In this document: in pieces, positions 11,405 through 20,476 of the stretch
Numbering within the stretch: position 1 is the first letter of the stretch
Layout of the letters: the number at the start of each line of letters is the position of its first letter
From: Streptomyces sp. NBC_00271
Lineage (GTDB): Bacteria > Actinomycetota > Actinomycetes > Streptomycetales > Streptomycetaceae
Assembly (NCBI RefSeq): GCF_036178845.1
Contig: NZ_CP108070.1
Location: forward strand, 2,914,001-2,978,000
Direction: 5' to 3'
Length of the DNA stretch: 64,000 nucleotides
Notes under the pieces: model-generated
Databases searched by the model: none
Told to the model about the DNA's origin: nothing
Seen by the model: the letters and a program-made list of their open reading frames with translations, nothing else
Program-made: the position numbers and the translations under genes

Positions 11405-11917
11405 CTACTTCGCGTCGGACTCGCCGTCGGTCTTCTTCGGCTCTGCTTCGTCGGCCTCGTCGGCCTTCGCCTCGGCGGGCTTGTCGGACGGCTCGGCGGC
11501 CGCGTCCTTCTTGCTGAGGTCGAGGGGCTTGTCGTCGGAGGCGTCGGAAGAGGCGTCGGCGGCGGGCTCGTCGGTCTCGGTGAGGGAGGAGGCGTCGTCG
11601 GGGACGACCGACCCGTCCGCATCCAGGTCGTGCTCGGCGCCGTGGACGATGCGGTTGTACTCGTCGTCGGAGAGCACCGCGCCGATCGCGTTCTTCGCAA
11701 ACAGCAGGTCGACGCCCGGGCCGGCGTCAAGGAGGACCGAGTCCTCGTTGACCTCCTTGACAGTGGCGTACATGCCACCGATCGTGCGCACGCCGGAGCC
11801 GGGCTGCATCTCATTGCGCATGGAAGCGGCCTGCTGCTGCTTCTTCTTGGCCGACCGGGTCATCAGGAACATGGCCCCGATGAGCACGATGAACGGGAGG
11901 AGGGTCACGAGACTCAC
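11405..11917 (-). CDS. yajC: Preprotein translocase subunit YajC
   Basis: This 170-aa YajC joins SecDF. One N-terminal membrane helix, LVTLLPFIVLIGAMFLMTR (3-21), is followed by the basic SAKKKQQQAA and the YajC core GSGVRTIGGMYATVKEV. The C-terminal ~80 residues are very acidic, rich in Asp, Glu, Ser and Ala, and longer than in enterobacterial YajC (about 110 aa). I chose GTG at 11917 because the helix begins at once and GAAGGAAG lies 9 nt upstream. An extension to 11998 would add an unlikely basic leader. It is the first gene of the yajC-secD-secF-apt series, with a 139-nt gap to secD. Confidence 0.92.
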   Translation of the reverse strand: MSLVTLLPFIVLIGAMFLMTRSAKKKQQQAASMRNEMQPGSGVRTIGGMYATVKEVNEDSVLLDAGPGVDLLFAKNAIGAVLSDDEYNRIVHGAEHDLDADGSVVPDDASSLTETDEPAADASSDASDDKPLDLSKKDAAAEPSDKPAEAKADEADEAEPKKTDGESDAK

Positions 11918-12081
11918 GGGTCGGAACTTCCTTCTTCGACCGCGATTGGTGAGCGGCCTGCTGGATGGGGGTATGTATGCCGTCGACAAGGGCGGCATCG
12001 GCGGAGTCTAAGCGAGTCCGCACTCAGGGAACAACGCTCAGCATGGCACCGGGGTTCCTGACCCCGCGAGTGCGCACGCCG

Positions 12082-13152
12082 TCACGCCCCGAACAGGTCC
12101 CCTTGTCCGTTTCCCCCCGTTGACTGGCGCGGCGGCGTCAGACCGAGATGGGCCCATGCGGCCGGGGTCGCCACCCGGCCGCGCGGTGTACGGGCGAGCA
12201 GTCCCTCCCGTACGAGGAAGGGCTCGGCGACCTCCTCGACGGTCTCACGCTCCTCCCCCACCGCGACCGCGAGCGTGGACAGACCGACCGGGCCGCCGCC
12301 GAACAGCTTGAGCAGGGCCTCCAGAACACCGCGGTCGAGCCGGTCGAGGCCACGGGCGTCGACCTCGTAGACCTTGAGCGCGGCCCCGGCGATCTCGCGC
12401 GTGATGATCCCGTCCGCCTTGACCTGCGCGTAGTCCCGGACGCGGCGCAGCAGACGGTTGGCGATACGGGGCGTGCCGCGGGAGCGCCCCGCGATCTCGG
12501 CGGCGCCTTCCGAGCCGATCTCCACGTCGAGGAGATGCGCGGAACGGTGGATGACGCGCTGGAGCTCCGCGGGCTCGTAGAACTCCATGTGCGCGGTGAA
12601 GCCGAAGCGGTCGCGCAGCGGGGGTGGCAGCAGACCCGCGCGCGTGGTGGCGCCGACCAGCGTGAACGGCGGCAGCTCCAGTGGGATCGCGGTGGCGCCG
12701 GGGCCCTTGCCGACGATCACGTCGACGCGGAAGTCCTCCATCGCCATGTAGAGCATCTCCTCGGCGGGCCGGGACATGCGGTGGATCTCGTCGAGGAACA
12801 GCACCTCGCCCTCCTGGAGCGAGGAGAGGATCGCCGCCAGGTCACCGGCGTGCTGGATGGCGGGGCCGCTGGTGATGCGGATGGGGGCGCCCATCTCGGC
12901 GGCGATGATCATCGAGAGGGTGGTCTTGCCGAGGCCGGGGGCGCCGGAGAGCAGCACGTGGTCGGCGGTGGCGCCGCGCGCGCGGGCGGCGCGCAGGACG
13001 AGGTCGAGCTGCTCGCGGACCTTTTCCTGGCCGATGAACTCGTCCAGGTCCTTGGGGCGCAGGGCCGCCTCGACGGCCTGGTCCTCACGGTCGGCGGACG
13101 CGCCGACGAGCCGCTCGGCGTCGCTCTCGTCGGTCGTGTGGTCCCAGTTCAC
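12082..13152 (-). CDS. ruvB: Holliday junction branch migration helicase RuvB
   Basis: RuvB (356 aa) is the AAA+ motor of the RuvABC resolvasome. The Walker A motif GAPGLGKTT is at 70-78 and Walker [10 protein letters not shown] at 118-126. The sensor region [20 protein letters not shown] follows, and a winged-helix DNA-binding domain ends near residue 335. The ATG/GTG-type start at 13152 gives MNWDHTTDE. It is the last ruv gene, 120 nt after ruvA, so it may also have its own promoter. Confidence 0.98.
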   Translation of the reverse strand: MNWDHTTDESDAERLVGASADREDQAVEAALRPKDLDEFIGQEKVREQLDLVLRAARARGATADHVLLSGAPGLGKTTLSMIIAAEMGAPIRITSGPAIQHAGDLAAILSSLQEGEVLFLDEIHRMSRPAEEMLYMAMEDFRVDVIVGKGPGATAIPLELPPFTLVGATTRAGLLPPPLRDRFGFTAHMEFYEPAELQRVIHRSAHLLDVEIGSEGAAEIAGRSRGTPRIANRLLRRVRDYAQVKADGIITREIAGAALKVYEVDARGLDRLDRGVLEALLKLFGGGPVGLSTLAVAVGEERETVEEVAEPFLVREGLLARTPRGRVATPAAWAHLGLTPPRQSTGGNGQGDLFGA

Positions 13153-13272
13153 TGAAGTTCTCCTAGCCGTGGCATGTCGGCTGTGTCATCCGGCCGGGGG
13201 TCCGGGGGTGCTCCCCGGGAAGACACAGCGCGCATGGGTGCCTCGCGGTCTGGTGGTCGGGCGGCCGGTGGT

Positions 13273-13881
13273 TCAGCGGGCGCGGTTGAGGGTCTGGAGG
13301 GCGGCCTTGAGCAGCTGGCCCACCTGGGGTGTGCCCTCGGCGGCCTCGGCCTGCGGGGCGACGGCGGAGACGGCCTCGTCGGCCTCGCGCGTGGCGTACC
13401 CGAGGCCGATCAGCGCGGCGTGCAGCTGGTCGCGCCAGCCGGTGCTGACCGGGGCGCCGATGCCGGTGCTCGTGCCGAGGAGCTCGCCGAGCCGGTCCTT
13501 GAGCTCCAGCAGGAGCTTCTGAGCTCCCCTCTTGCCGATGCCGGGTACGGCCGTGAGCGTCTTCTCGTCACCCGTGGCGATCGCGCGGCGCAGGGCGTCG
13601 GGCGAGTGCGTGGCGAGCATGGCCTGGGCGAGGCGGGGGCCGACACCGCTGGCGGTCTGGAGCAGCTCGAAGGTTCCGCGCTCGTCGTCGTCCGCGAAGC
13701 CGTACAGCGTCAGGGAGTCCTCGCGCACGACGAGGGAGGTGGCGAGCTTGGTCTGCTGTCCCATCCGGAGCCCGGAGAGCGTGTTGGGCGAGCACTGGAC
13801 GGCGATGCCGATGCCGCCGACCTCGACGACCGCGGAGTCCGGGGCGAGGGCGGCGACCGGGCCGCTGACGAAGGCGATCAT
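13273..13881 (-). CDS. ruvA: Holliday junction DNA-binding protein RuvA
   Basis: RuvA (202 aa) recognises the four-way junction and loads RuvB. It has an N-terminal OB fold ([12 protein letters not shown]... [11 protein letters not shown]), central helix-hairpin-helix motifs ([16 protein letters not shown] and [19 protein letters not shown]), and a C-terminal three-helix domain ([16 protein letters not shown]). The ATG at 13881 overlaps the ruvC stop by 4 nt (ATGA), which fixes the start. A longer frame to 14424 only shadows ruvC. Confidence 0.97.
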   Translation of the reverse strand: MIAFVSGPVAALAPDSAVVEVGGIGIAVQCSPNTLSGLRMGQQTKLATSLVVREDSLTLYGFADDDERGTFELLQTASGVGPRLAQAMLATHSPDALRRAIATGDEKTLTAVPGIGKRGAQKLLLELKDRLGELLGTSTGIGAPVSTGWRDQLHAALIGLGYATREADEAVSAVAPQAEAAEGTPQVGQLLKAALQTLNRAR

Positions 13882-14459
13882 GCGGTACGGCCTTTCGAAG
13901 CGTGGTGCGATGCGGGTTTCGACGCGTGCAGGGCGGCGGCTTGCTGGAGCCGGTTCTGCGCGACGGCCTGCTGGAGTCGGTTCTGCGCGGGGGCGCGCCA
14001 GATGTGACAGATGGCCAGGGCGAGGGCGTCCGCCGCGTCGGCGGGTTTGGGCGGCGCGTCGAGCCTGAGCAGCCTGGTGACCATGGCACCCACCTGGGCC
14101 TTGTCCGCGCGTCCGCTGCCGGTGACGGCGGCCTTGACCTCGCTCGGGGTGTGCAGGGCGACCGTCAGGCCGCGGCGCGCGGCGCAGAGCATGGCGACGG
14201 CGCTTGCCTGGGCCGTGCCCATCACCGTCCGCACATTGTGCTGGCTGAACACCCGCTCCACGGCGACGACTTCGGGCTCGTACTCGTCGAGCCACTGCTC
14301 GATGCCCTGCTCGATGGCGACGAGGCGCAGGCCCAACTCGGCGTCCGCCGGAGTGCGTACGACCCCGACGCCGCGCATGGTCAGGGGTCGGCCCGCGACT
14401 CCTTCGACCACCCCGACACCGCATCGGGTCAGCCCCGGGTCAACGCCCAGCACCCGCAC
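13878..14459 (-). CDS. ruvC: Crossover junction endodeoxyribonuclease RuvC
   Basis: RuvC (193 aa) cuts Holliday junctions. All four acidic catalytic residues are seen: D7 in [13 protein letters not shown]68 in [12 protein letters not shown], and D141 and D144 in [10 protein letters not shown] chose GTG at 14459 because the family begins immediately before VLGVDPG, with a purine-rich aaagggggg upstream. The longer frame to 14600 would add 47 basic residues. The C-terminus past residue 160 has near-repeats ([19 protein letters not shown]). It is the first gene of ruvC-ruvA-ruvB. Confidence 0.96.
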   Translation of the reverse strand: MRVLGVDPGLTRCGVGVVEGVAGRPLTMRGVGVVRTPADAELGLRLVAIEQGIEQWLDEYEPEVVAVERVFSQHNVRTVMGTAQASAVAMLCAARRGLTVALHTPSEVKAAVTGSGRADKAQVGAMVTRLLRLDAPPKPADAADALALAICHIWRAPAQNRLQQAVAQNRLQQAAALHASKPASHHASKGRTA

Positions 14460-14603
14460 CCCAAACCCCCCTTTGCGGCCAAGCCGCCGCCGCTCTCGCG
14501 GAAGTGGCCGATCGCCGTCGTGGTTCCTCAATCGATGGTTGCGGTCCGAGGGACTGCGATCATCATCCGTCCTCGACAGGCTAACCGCTGCCACTGACAA
14601 CGA

Positions 14604-14639
14604 CGGCGGGCCGGCAGGACGTGTCCCGCGGGCCCGCCG
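14604..14639 (-). terminator. Probable terminator after yebC
   Basis: The stem cggcgggcc/ggcccgccg (14604-14612 with 14631-14639) lies 19 nt past the yebC stop in the leftward direction, in the 198-nt gap before ruvC. A short ttgtcag tail follows. It suggests yebC and ruvC are separate transcription units. Confidence 0.6.
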
Positions 14640-14657
14640 AAGTGAATCCTTGGCAGC

Positions 14658-15410
14658 TCAGGCGTCGACCTTGGCCATCACGTCGTCGCTCACGTCGAAG
14701 TTGGCGAAGACGTTCTGCACGTCGTCGCTGTCCTCCAGGGCGTCGATCAGCTTGAAGATCTTCCGGGCGCCCTCTTCGTCGAGCTCGACCTGCATGGTCG
14801 GGACGAAGTTGGCCTCGGCGGAGTCGTAGTCGACGCCGGCGTCCTGGAGGGCCGTGCGGACCGCGACCAGGTCGGTGGCCTCGGAGATGACCTCGAAGGA
14901 CTCGCCCAGGTCGTTGACCTCTTCGGCACCCGCGTCGAGCACGGCACCCAGGACGTCGTCCTCGGTCAGCTCGCCCTTGGGGACGATGACGACGCCCTTG
15001 CGGTTGAAGAGGTACGAGACGGAGCCCGGGTCGGCCATGTTGCCGCCGTTGCGCGTCATGGCGACGCGGACGTCCGAGGCGGCGCGGTTGCGGTTGTCGG
15101 TGAGGCACTCGATGAGCACCGCGACACCGTTCGGCCCGTAACCCTCGTACATGATCGTCTCGTAGTCGGCGCCACCGGCCTCGAGACCGGCGCCGCGCTT
15201 GACCGCGGAGTCGATGTTCTTGTTCGGGACCGAGCTCTTCTTGGCCTTCTGGATGGCGTCGAACAGCGTCGGGTTGCCGCCCGGGTCGGCGCCACCGGTG
15301 CGGGCCGCGACTTCGATATTCTTGATCATCTTCGCGAAGAGCTTGCCGCGCTTGGCGTCGATCACGGCCTTCTTGTGCTTCGTCGTAGCCCATTTAGAGT
15401 GGCCGGACAT
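14658..15410 (-). CDS. YebC/PmpR-family protein (translation or transcription factor)
   Basis: The 250-aa protein matches YebC/PmpR along its whole length: [20 protein letters not shown] at the start, [20 protein letters not shown] near 40-60, [22 protein letters not shown] near 105, and a C-terminal [20 protein letters not shown]. Members have been described as DNA-binding regulators and, more recently, as factors helping ribosomes at difficult motifs; which applies here is not visible. ATG start with a purine-rich gaaggagac site upstream. It follows pdxT by 74 nt. Confidence 0.95.
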   Translation of the reverse strand: MSGHSKWATTKHKKAVIDAKRGKLFAKMIKNIEVAARTGGADPGGNPTLFDAIQKAKKSSVPNKNIDSAVKRGAGLEAGGADYETIMYEGYGPNGVAVLIECLTDNRNRAASDVRVAMTRNGGNMADPGSVSYLFNRKGVVIVPKGELTEDDVLGAVLDAGAEEVNDLGESFEVISEATDLVAVRTALQDAGVDYDSAEANFVPTMQVELDEEGARKIFKLIDALEDSDDVQNVFANFDVSDDVMAKVDA

Positions 15411-15447
15411 CTGCCTGTCTCCTTCGCGTAACCCATCCTGTACGAAC

Positions 15448-15486
15448 TCCCCCAGACCTTGAGGATCTGGGGGACCCCCAGATCCT
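15448..15486 (-). terminator. Overlapping alternative hairpins between pdxT and yebC
   Basis: Segment 15462-15473 (aggatctggggg) can pair with 15475-15486 (cccccagatcct, 12 bp) or, by its inner part, with 15448-15456. The two helices exclude one another. The right arm covers the pdxT stop codon (15485-15487). It could be a simple terminator or an attenuating structure ahead of yebC. Confidence 0.5.
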
Positions 15487-16093
15487 ACAAGGACTCCGGT
15501 ATCCGGTTCGCGCGCACCATGTCGACGAACAGGCCGTGCACGCGGTGGTCACCGGTCAGTTCCGGGTGGAACGACGTGGCGAGCGCGGTTCCCTGACGTA
15601 CGGCGACGATGTGACCCTCGTGCTCGGCGAGCACTTCGGCCGCGGCTCCCACGGACTCGACCCAGGGGGCGCGGATGAAGACGCCCTCTACAGGATCGCC
15701 CTCGACGCCCCGGACGTCGACCGCCGCTTCGAAGGACTCGTTCTGACGTCCGAAGGCGTTGCGGCGCACGATCATGTCGATGCCGCCGATCGTCTCCTGG
15801 CCCGAGCGCGGGTCGAGGATCTTGTCGGCGAGCATGATCATGCCGGCGCAGGTGCCGTAGACGGGCATGCCTGCGCGCACGCGCGCGCGGAGGGGCTCCA
15901 TCAATCCGAACAGGACGGCCAGCTTGGAGATGGTGGTGGACTCGCCGCCGGGGATGACCAGGCCGTCCACCTCGGCGAGCTCCTCGGGACGCCGCACCGG
16001 CCTGGCCACGGCGTCGGCCGCGGCCAGGGCGATGAGGTGCTCCCGTACGTCGCCCTGGAGAGCCAGGACGCCTATGACAGGTACGTCAGTCAT
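15485..16093 (-). CDS. pdxT: Pyridoxal 5'-phosphate synthase glutaminase subunit PdxT
   Basis: PdxT (202 aa) releases ammonia from glutamine and passes it to PdxS. The class I glutamine amidotransferase features are clear: [12 protein letters not shown] (8-19), [11 protein letters not shown] (48-58), the nucleophile Cys82 in [10 protein letters not shown], and the His-Glu pair in [10 protein letters not shown] near the C-terminus. The start at 16093 lies 39 nt after the pdxS stop, so pdxS-pdxT form an operon. The ribosome site is weak but no alternative start is better. Confidence 0.97.
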   Translation of the reverse strand: MTDVPVIGVLALQGDVREHLIALAAADAVARPVRRPEELAEVDGLVIPGGESTTISKLAVLFGLMEPLRARVRAGMPVYGTCAGMIMLADKILDPRSGQETIGGIDMIVRRNAFGRQNESFEAAVDVRGVEGDPVEGVFIRAPWVESVGAAAEVLAEHEGHIVAVRQGTALATSFHPELTGDHRVHGLFVDMVRANRIPESL

Positions 16094-16132
16094 GTACGTG
16101 ATGCCTTTGTCCGGTCTCGTCGGTCCGGTCTC

Positions 16133-17056
16133 TTACCAGCCGCGGTTGGCGTAGCGCTCGGTCTCGGGGAGGGTGTCGCAGTTGATGCCGACCATGGCCT
16201 CGCCCAGGTTGCGGGAGGCGTCCGCGATGATCTTCGGGTCGTCGTAGAAGGTGGTCGCCTTCACGATGGCGGCGGCGCGCTTGGCCGGGTCGCCGGACTT
16301 GAAGATGCCGGAGCCCACGAAGACGCCCTCGGCGCCGAGCTGACGCATGAGAGCCGCGTCGGCGGGGGTCGCGACACCACCGGCGGAGAACAGCACGACC
16401 GGGAGCTTGCCGAGCTCGGCGACCTCCTTGACCAGCTCGTACGGGGCGCGCAGGTCCTTGGCGGCGGCGTACAGCTCGTTGTTGTCGAAGCCGCGCAGAC
16501 GGGCGATCTCGTTCTTGATCTGGCGCAGGTGACGGACGGCCTCGACGACGTTGCCGGTGCCGGCCTCACCCTTGGAGCGGATCATGGCGGCGCCCTCGGC
16601 GATGCGGCGCAGGGCCTCGCCCAGGTTGGTCGCACCGCAGACGAAGGGGGTCGTGAAGGCCCACTTGTCGGAGTGGTTGACCTCGTCGGCCGGGGTGAGG
16701 ACCTCGGACTCGTCGATGTAGTCGACACCGAGGGACTGGAGGACCTGGGCCTCGACGAAGTGGCCGATGCGGGACTTGGCCATGACGGGGATGGAGACCG
16801 CGTCGATGATCTCCTCGATCATGTTCGGGTCCGACATACGGGCCACGCCGCCGTCCTTGCGGATGTCGGCGGGCACCCGCTCCAGGGCCATGACGGCCAC
16901 GGCGCCGGCGTCCTCGGCGATCTTCGCCTGCTCGGCGTTGACCACGTCCATGATCACGCCGCCCTTGAGCTGCTCGGCCATTCCGCGCTTGACGCGGGCG
17001 GTGCCGGTTGCGGTGTTCTCGGCGGGCTGGGCGGTGTTGGAGAGCGTGCTGGACAC
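16133..17056 (-). CDS. pdxS: Pyridoxal 5'-phosphate synthase lyase subunit PdxS
   Basis: PdxS (307 aa) condenses ribose 5-phosphate, glyceraldehyde 3-phosphate and ammonia into PLP in the DXP-independent pathway. The TIM-barrel family signature is seen: [19 protein letters not shown] (21-39), [11 protein letters not shown], and the Schiff-base lysine K94 in [11 protein letters not shown]. The second lysine region and [19 protein letters not shown] are also intact. The GTG start at 17056 has a GAGG site 7 nt upstream. The first ~20 residues are Thr/Ala-rich and less conserved. It is the promoter-proximal gene of pdxST. Confidence 0.97.
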   Translation of the reverse strand: MSSTLSNTAQPAENTATGTARVKRGMAEQLKGGVIMDVVNAEQAKIAEDAGAVAVMALERVPADIRKDGGVARMSDPNMIEEIIDAVSIPVMAKSRIGHFVEAQVLQSLGVDYIDESEVLTPADEVNHSDKWAFTTPFVCGATNLGEALRRIAEGAAMIRSKGEAGTGNVVEAVRHLRQIKNEIARLRGFDNNELYAAAKDLRAPYELVKEVAELGKLPVVLFSAGGVATPADAALMRQLGAEGVFVGSGIFKSGDPAKRAAAIVKATTFYDDPKIIADASRNLGEAMVGINCDTLPETERYANRGW

Positions 17057-17270
17057 GGGTTGACCTCACTCGGTGAAAGAGGGTTTCTGCAGCACCGAGG
17101 AAACGTGAGTGGACCAGTCCACAGCAAGGGCCAATGGGGAGCCGGTGGATCCTTTTCGCCCCCGCCGCCCCTACCCGTCCCGTCCCTGGGGGCTGCCGCC
17201 CCCAGCCCCCCGCATCGGCCTGAACGGCCTCGTCCTCAAACGCCGGACGGGCTGAAGATGCGCGCAGCGC

Positions 17271-17310
17271 CCCTTCAGGGGCGCGGGGAAACTGCGCGAC
17301 CAGCCCCCAC
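17271..17310. repeat. Dispersed intergenic repeat, copy 2
   Basis: Same core as at 405, here as gcgcggggaaactgcgcgac with one extra a, preceded by cccttcagg and followed by cagcccccac. It is in direct orientation with the copy 95 nt to its right. Confidence 0.8.
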
Positions 17311-17365
17311 CGGACCCGCAGCCAAACCAACCGGGCGGGCGGGGGACGCGGGGCGCAGCCCCCGC

Positions 17366-17401
17366 CTCAGGGGCGCGGGGAACTGCGCGACCAGCCCCCA
17401 C
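17366..17401. repeat. Dispersed intergenic repeat, copy 3
   Basis: Core gcgcggggaactgcgcgacc followed by agcccccac, downstream of the membrane-protein gene at 17492. It lacks the extra a of copy 2, so the two are not a simple recent duplication. Confidence 0.8.
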
Positions 17402-17491
17402 CGGCCGTCTGCCAAAAGGCAACGCGCAGGCGGGGATCCGCGGCGACGCCCTGCGGCAACACCCACCCGCGGGCGAGAGCAACCCCCGTCG

Positions 17492-18037
17492 TCAGGTAGT
17501 GGGGCGGTCCGCCAGTGCGGTGGGCGGCTCGTCGTCCATTTCGAAGGCCATGGGGAAGGGCGCGTGACCGGCGAGGCGGAACCAGCGGACCTTGCGGTGA
17601 CGACGAAGAGCGCGGGCGGCACGTACCGCGTCGTTGTGGAACCGCCGAGCCATCGGCACCCGCCGCACCGCCTGCGCCAGCTCGGTCGCCGCCGCGTCCC
17701 CACCAGGCGCCTCCCGCACCGCCTCCACCTGCTGCACCTCTCCGAAGACGGCCCGCAGGGCCTGGCTGAGGTCGCTCTCGGCCACCTCGCGCTGCTCCTC
17801 CTCCGCCTGCCGCGCGGCATGCGCGGCCTCGTAGAGCACGATCGAGGCGGCGGGATCGAGCACCCCGGAGGTCGCCAACTCCTGGGCGACCGAGGCACGG
17901 CGCAACAACTGCGCGTCGAGCGCGGCACGGGCGGCGTCGATCCGGGCGTGCAGCCGGTCGAGACGCCCCGCGGTCCAGCTCAGGTAGAGGCCGATCGCGA
18001 CGAGGCCGACGAGGATCCAGATGAGGGTTGCGGTCAC
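17492..18037 (-). CDS. Small single-pass membrane protein, unknown function
   Basis: The 181-aa protein begins with one membrane helix, TLIWILVGLVAIGLYLSW (about 4-21), followed by a helical cytoplasmic part, GRLDRLHARIDAARAALDAQ, which recalls the start of LemA-type proteins. Then come Ala/Glu-rich helices and an Arg-rich MARRFHNDAVRAARALRRHR segment. I cannot assign a function. The start is uncertain: GTG at 18037 is used because it opens the helix; a TTG at 18046 would add three residues. It lies leftward of the pim operon, separated by the decayed fragment below. Confidence 0.75.
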   Translation of the reverse strand: MTATLIWILVGLVAIGLYLSWTAGRLDRLHARIDAARAALDAQLLRRASVAQELATSGVLDPAASIVLYEAAHAARQAEEEQREVAESDLSQALRAVFGEVQQVEAVREAPGGDAAATELAQAVRRVPMARRFHNDAVRAARALRRHRKVRWFRLAGHAPFPMAFEMDDEPPTALADRPTT

Positions 18038-18062
18038 GGGCGGCAAGGCTACCCGGGTGTGC

Positions 18063-18359
18063 TCACCCCTCCCTCACGTCCCACGCGCAACGGAAACCGC
18101 CGGCCGAAGTCCCGGAGGGCGCGGTGAAGGCGTCCGCGCACCACTCCCACACGTTGCCCGAAGTGTTGTACAGGCCGAAGCCGTTGGGCTCGTAGGAGTC
18201 CAACGGCCGCCCGGCAGACGGAGAGTTGGAAGAGCGAACCGACCTCTCCGTGTGAACCGACCTCTCCGCGTGAACCGGCCTCCCGTGCGAACCGGCCTCC
18301 CCGCGCGCGGGTGCCCAGCACGCCTCTCCCCCGCCCGGCGTCGACGTGCCCCAGCGCGC
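18063..18359 (-). pseudogene. Remnant of a formylglycine-generating enzyme (SUMF1/EgtB-like) gene
   Basis: Reading leftward from just after the mannosyltransferase stop, one frame stays open for 98 codons. It contains DSYEPNGFGLYNTSGNVWEW followed directly by CADAFTAPSG and, close to the end, GGFRCAWDV, then TGA at 18063. GLYNxxGNVWEW and GFRCA are hallmark C-terminal motifs of the FGE-sulfatase family. In intact members about 40 residues, including the RGGS and Cys-containing segment, separate them; here only about 14 do, so the active-site part is deleted. The upstream half is Arg/Ser/Gly-rich with tandem repeats and shows no FGE homology. No start or ribosome site is seen. I read it as a truncated, internally deleted relic. 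Confidence 0.7.
18234..18304. repeat. Four imperfect 17-18-nt tandem repeats
   Basis: The units are gcgaaccgacctctccgt, gtgaaccgacctctccgc, gtgaaccggcctcccgt and gcgaaccggcctccccgc. They lie inside the decayed FGE-like frame and would encode repeats of about six residues (VHTERS-like). Spacing is too short and too even for CRISPR. Confidence 0.85.
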
Positions 18360-19520
18360 TCAGTCCCGGGCCAGTCCGAACCTCGCCCGCAGCCCCGTGC
18401 GTTCGTCCGCGGCGACCGCCGCCGCACCATCCGTCACCGTCTCGTAGACGGACAGGATGTCCGCGCCGACGGTCGACCAGTCGAAGCGCCGTACGTGGGC
18501 GCTGCCCCGCGCGCGGAGTTCGGCCCGGCGCTCGGGGTCGCCGAGCAGCCGCAGGGCCGCGGCGGCCAGGTCGTCCGCGTCCTCGTTGGCGAAGAGTTCG
18601 CCGGCCGCGCCCTGGTCGAGGACCTGCGCGAACGCGTCGATGTCGGAGGCCAGCACCGGCGCGCCCGCCGACATCGCCTCCACGAGGATGATGCCGAAGC
18701 TCTCGCCGCCGGTGTTGGGCGCCACGTACAGGTCGACGCTGCGCAGGAAGCGGGCCTTGTCCTCGTCGCTGACCATGCCGAGGAACTCGACGCGCGAGCG
18801 CATCTCGGCGGGCAGGGACTCGACGGCCTCCTCCTCGTCACCGCGTCCGGCGACCAGGAGCCGGGTCCCCGGACGCTCGGCGAGGATCTTGGGCAGGGCC
18901 TTCATGAGGACGGGCAGGCCCTTGCGGGGCTCGTCGATGCGGCCGATGAAGCCGAGGGTGTCGCCCTGCCACTCGGGCTTGGGCTTGGCGCGGGCGAAGA
19001 AGTCGACGTCGACGCCGTTCGGGATGACGACCGCGTCGCCGCCCAGGTGCTCGACGAGGGTGCGGCGGGCGTACTCGCTCACCGCGATCCGCGCGCTGAT
19101 CTTCTCCAGGGCCGCCTGCAGGATCGAGTACGCGGCGACCATGGCCCGGGAGCGCGGGTTGGAGGTGTGGAAGGTGGCGACGATGGGGCCCTGCGCGGCC
19201 CAGCACGCGAGCAGGCCGAGCGAGGGGGAGGCCGGCTCGTGGATGTGGATCACGTCGAAGGTGCCGTCGTGCAGCCAGCGCCGCACCCGGGCCGCCGACA
19301 GGAAGCCGAAGTTCAGGCGCGCCACGGAGCCGTTGTAGGGCACCGGAACCGCGCGGCCCGCCGAGACGACGTACGGCGGCAACGGTGTCTCGTCGTCCGC
19401 GGGAGCGAGCACGGACACCTCGTGCCCGCGGCGGATGAGGTGTTCGGCCAGGTCACGGATGTGGAACTGGACGCCGCCCGGCACGTCCCAGGAGTAGGGG
19501 CAGACGATGCCGATCCTCAC
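18360..19520 (-). CDS. pimA: Phosphatidylinositol alpha-mannosyltransferase (GT4), PimA-like
   Basis: The 386-aa GT-B glycosyltransferase should add the first mannose from GDP-mannose to phosphatidylinositol at the inner membrane face. N-terminal features are MRIGIVCPYSWDVPGGVQFH, then LAEHLIRRGHEVSVLAP. The C-terminal GT4 domain shows GFIGRIDEPRKGLPVLMKA and the E-x7-E type motif GESFGIILVEAMSAGAP. The GTG start at 19520 overlaps the acyltransferase stop by 4 nt (GTGA). Its place behind phosphatidylinositol synthase and an acyltransferase supports PimA over other GT4 roles. Confidence 0.92.
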   Translation of the reverse strand: MRIGIVCPYSWDVPGGVQFHIRDLAEHLIRRGHEVSVLAPADDETPLPPYVVSAGRAVPVPYNGSVARLNFGFLSAARVRRWLHDGTFDVIHIHEPASPSLGLLACWAAQGPIVATFHTSNPRSRAMVAAYSILQAALEKISARIAVSEYARRTLVEHLGGDAVVIPNGVDVDFFARAKPKPEWQGDTLGFIGRIDEPRKGLPVLMKALPKILAERPGTRLLVAGRGDEEEAVESLPAEMRSRVEFLGMVSDEDKARFLRSVDLYVAPNTGGESFGIILVEAMSAGAPVLASDIDAFAQVLDQGAAGELFANEDADDLAAAALRLLGDPERRAELRARGSAHVRRFDWSTVGADILSVYETVTDGAAAVAADERTGLRARFGLARD

Positions 19521-20476
19521 GGAGTCCTCTTCTCGGAATCCTTCTGGGCGTTGTCGGAATCCCTGTTGTCAGGATCCTTCCCTGGATCGAGATCCTTGAG
19601 CCACAAGCGCTGCAGCATGTGCCAGTCCTCCGGATGTTCGGCGATACCCGTGGCGAAGGCGTCGGCCAGCGCCTGTGTCATGACAGACGTCTTCTCGGCC
19701 CGGGTGCCTGTCTCGGGGACCTCGACGGGGGGATGCACACGGCCCTGCATCACGGGTGAGTCGTCGTACCAGAGCGTGACCGGCAGAAGGACGGCTCCGG
19801 TCTGCTGGGCGAGCAGCGCCGGGCCCGCGGGCATCCGGGTCGTCTCGCCGAAGAACTCCACCTCGACGCCCGAGGCCGACAGATCACGCTCGGCGACCAG
19901 GCAGATCAGTCCGCCGTCCCGCAGCCGCCGCGCCAGCGTGCCGAACGCGGTGCCGCCGCTGTGCGGCAGGACCTCCATGCCGAGACCCTCGCGATAGGCG
20001 ACGAAACGGTCGTACAGCGACTCCGGCTTGAGGCGCTCGGCGACGGTCGTGAACGGGGTCTCCAGCTTGGTGGTGACCCAGGCGCCGGCGAGGTCCCAGT
20101 TGCCCATGTGCGGCAGGGCCAGGATGACGCCCTGGTCGGAGGCGAGCCCGTCCGTCAGATGGTGCACGTCCTTGCAGTCGAAGCCCGTGCGTACGCGCTC
20201 CTTGCTCCAGGCGGGGAGGCGGAAGGACTCCATCCAGTAGCGCAGGTACGAGCGCATGCCCGCCCGGGAGAGCTCGGCGAGCCGCTCCGGGGTCGCGTCG
20301 GGCAGCACGCGCGCGTAGTTGCTCTCCAGCCGTTGTACGCCCTTGCCGCGCCGTTTCCAGGCGATGTCCGCGATCGTGCGGCCCAGGCGCACCGCGACCG
20401 GCTCCGGAAGCTTCTTGACCGTGCTCCAGCCGAGCGCGTACGCCCCGTCCACCAGCCTCTCCTGGAGACGGGTCAC
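19517..20476 (-). CDS. Phosphatidylinositol mannoside acyltransferase (LpxL/HtrB family)
   Basis: The 319-aa lysophospholipid acyltransferase-type protein has the catalytic H-x4-D motif in LPHMGNWDLAG, a second GTAFGTLARRLRDGGLICLV block, and DPGKDPDNRDSDN-type charged residues at the C-terminus. In mycobacteria the homologue acylates the mannose of PIM (PatA); the operon supports the same here. The GTG at 20476 overlaps the upstream stop as GTGA, fixing the start. The longer frame to 21247 only shadows the synthase gene in another frame. Confidence 0.9.
   Translation of the reverse strand: MTRLQERLVDGAYALGWSTVKKLPEPVAVRLGRTIADIAWKRRGKGVQRLESNYARVLPDATPERLAELSRAGMRSYLRYWMESFRLPAWSKERVRTGFDCKDVHHLTDGLASDQGVILALPHMGNWDLAGAWVTTKLETPFTTVAERLKPESLYDRFVAYREGLGMEVLPHSGGTAFGTLARRLRDGGLICLVAERDLSASGVEVEFFGETTRMPAGPALLAQQTGAVLLPVTLWYDDSPVMQGRVHPPVEVPETGTRAEKTSVMTQALADAFATGIAEHPEDWHMLQRLWLKDLDPGKDPDNRDSDNAQKDSEKRTP

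Larger units (their letters stand above)
17057..17491. other. Intergenic region upstream of pdxS with stacked repeats
   Basis: This 435-nt gap holds the pdxS promoter region on its left side. To the right is a run of Streptomyces-type repeats: a degenerate element tgaacggcctcgtcctcaaa then cgccggacgggctgaa (17220-17255), and two direct copies of the gcgcggggaactgcgcgacc element. I see no coding signal. Confidence 0.6.

Noticed and set aside
18234..18304. Regular tandem repeats as CRISPR or minisatellite with function
   Set aside because: 17-18-nt units without spacers, imperfect and only four, inside a decayed gene: not CRISPR.
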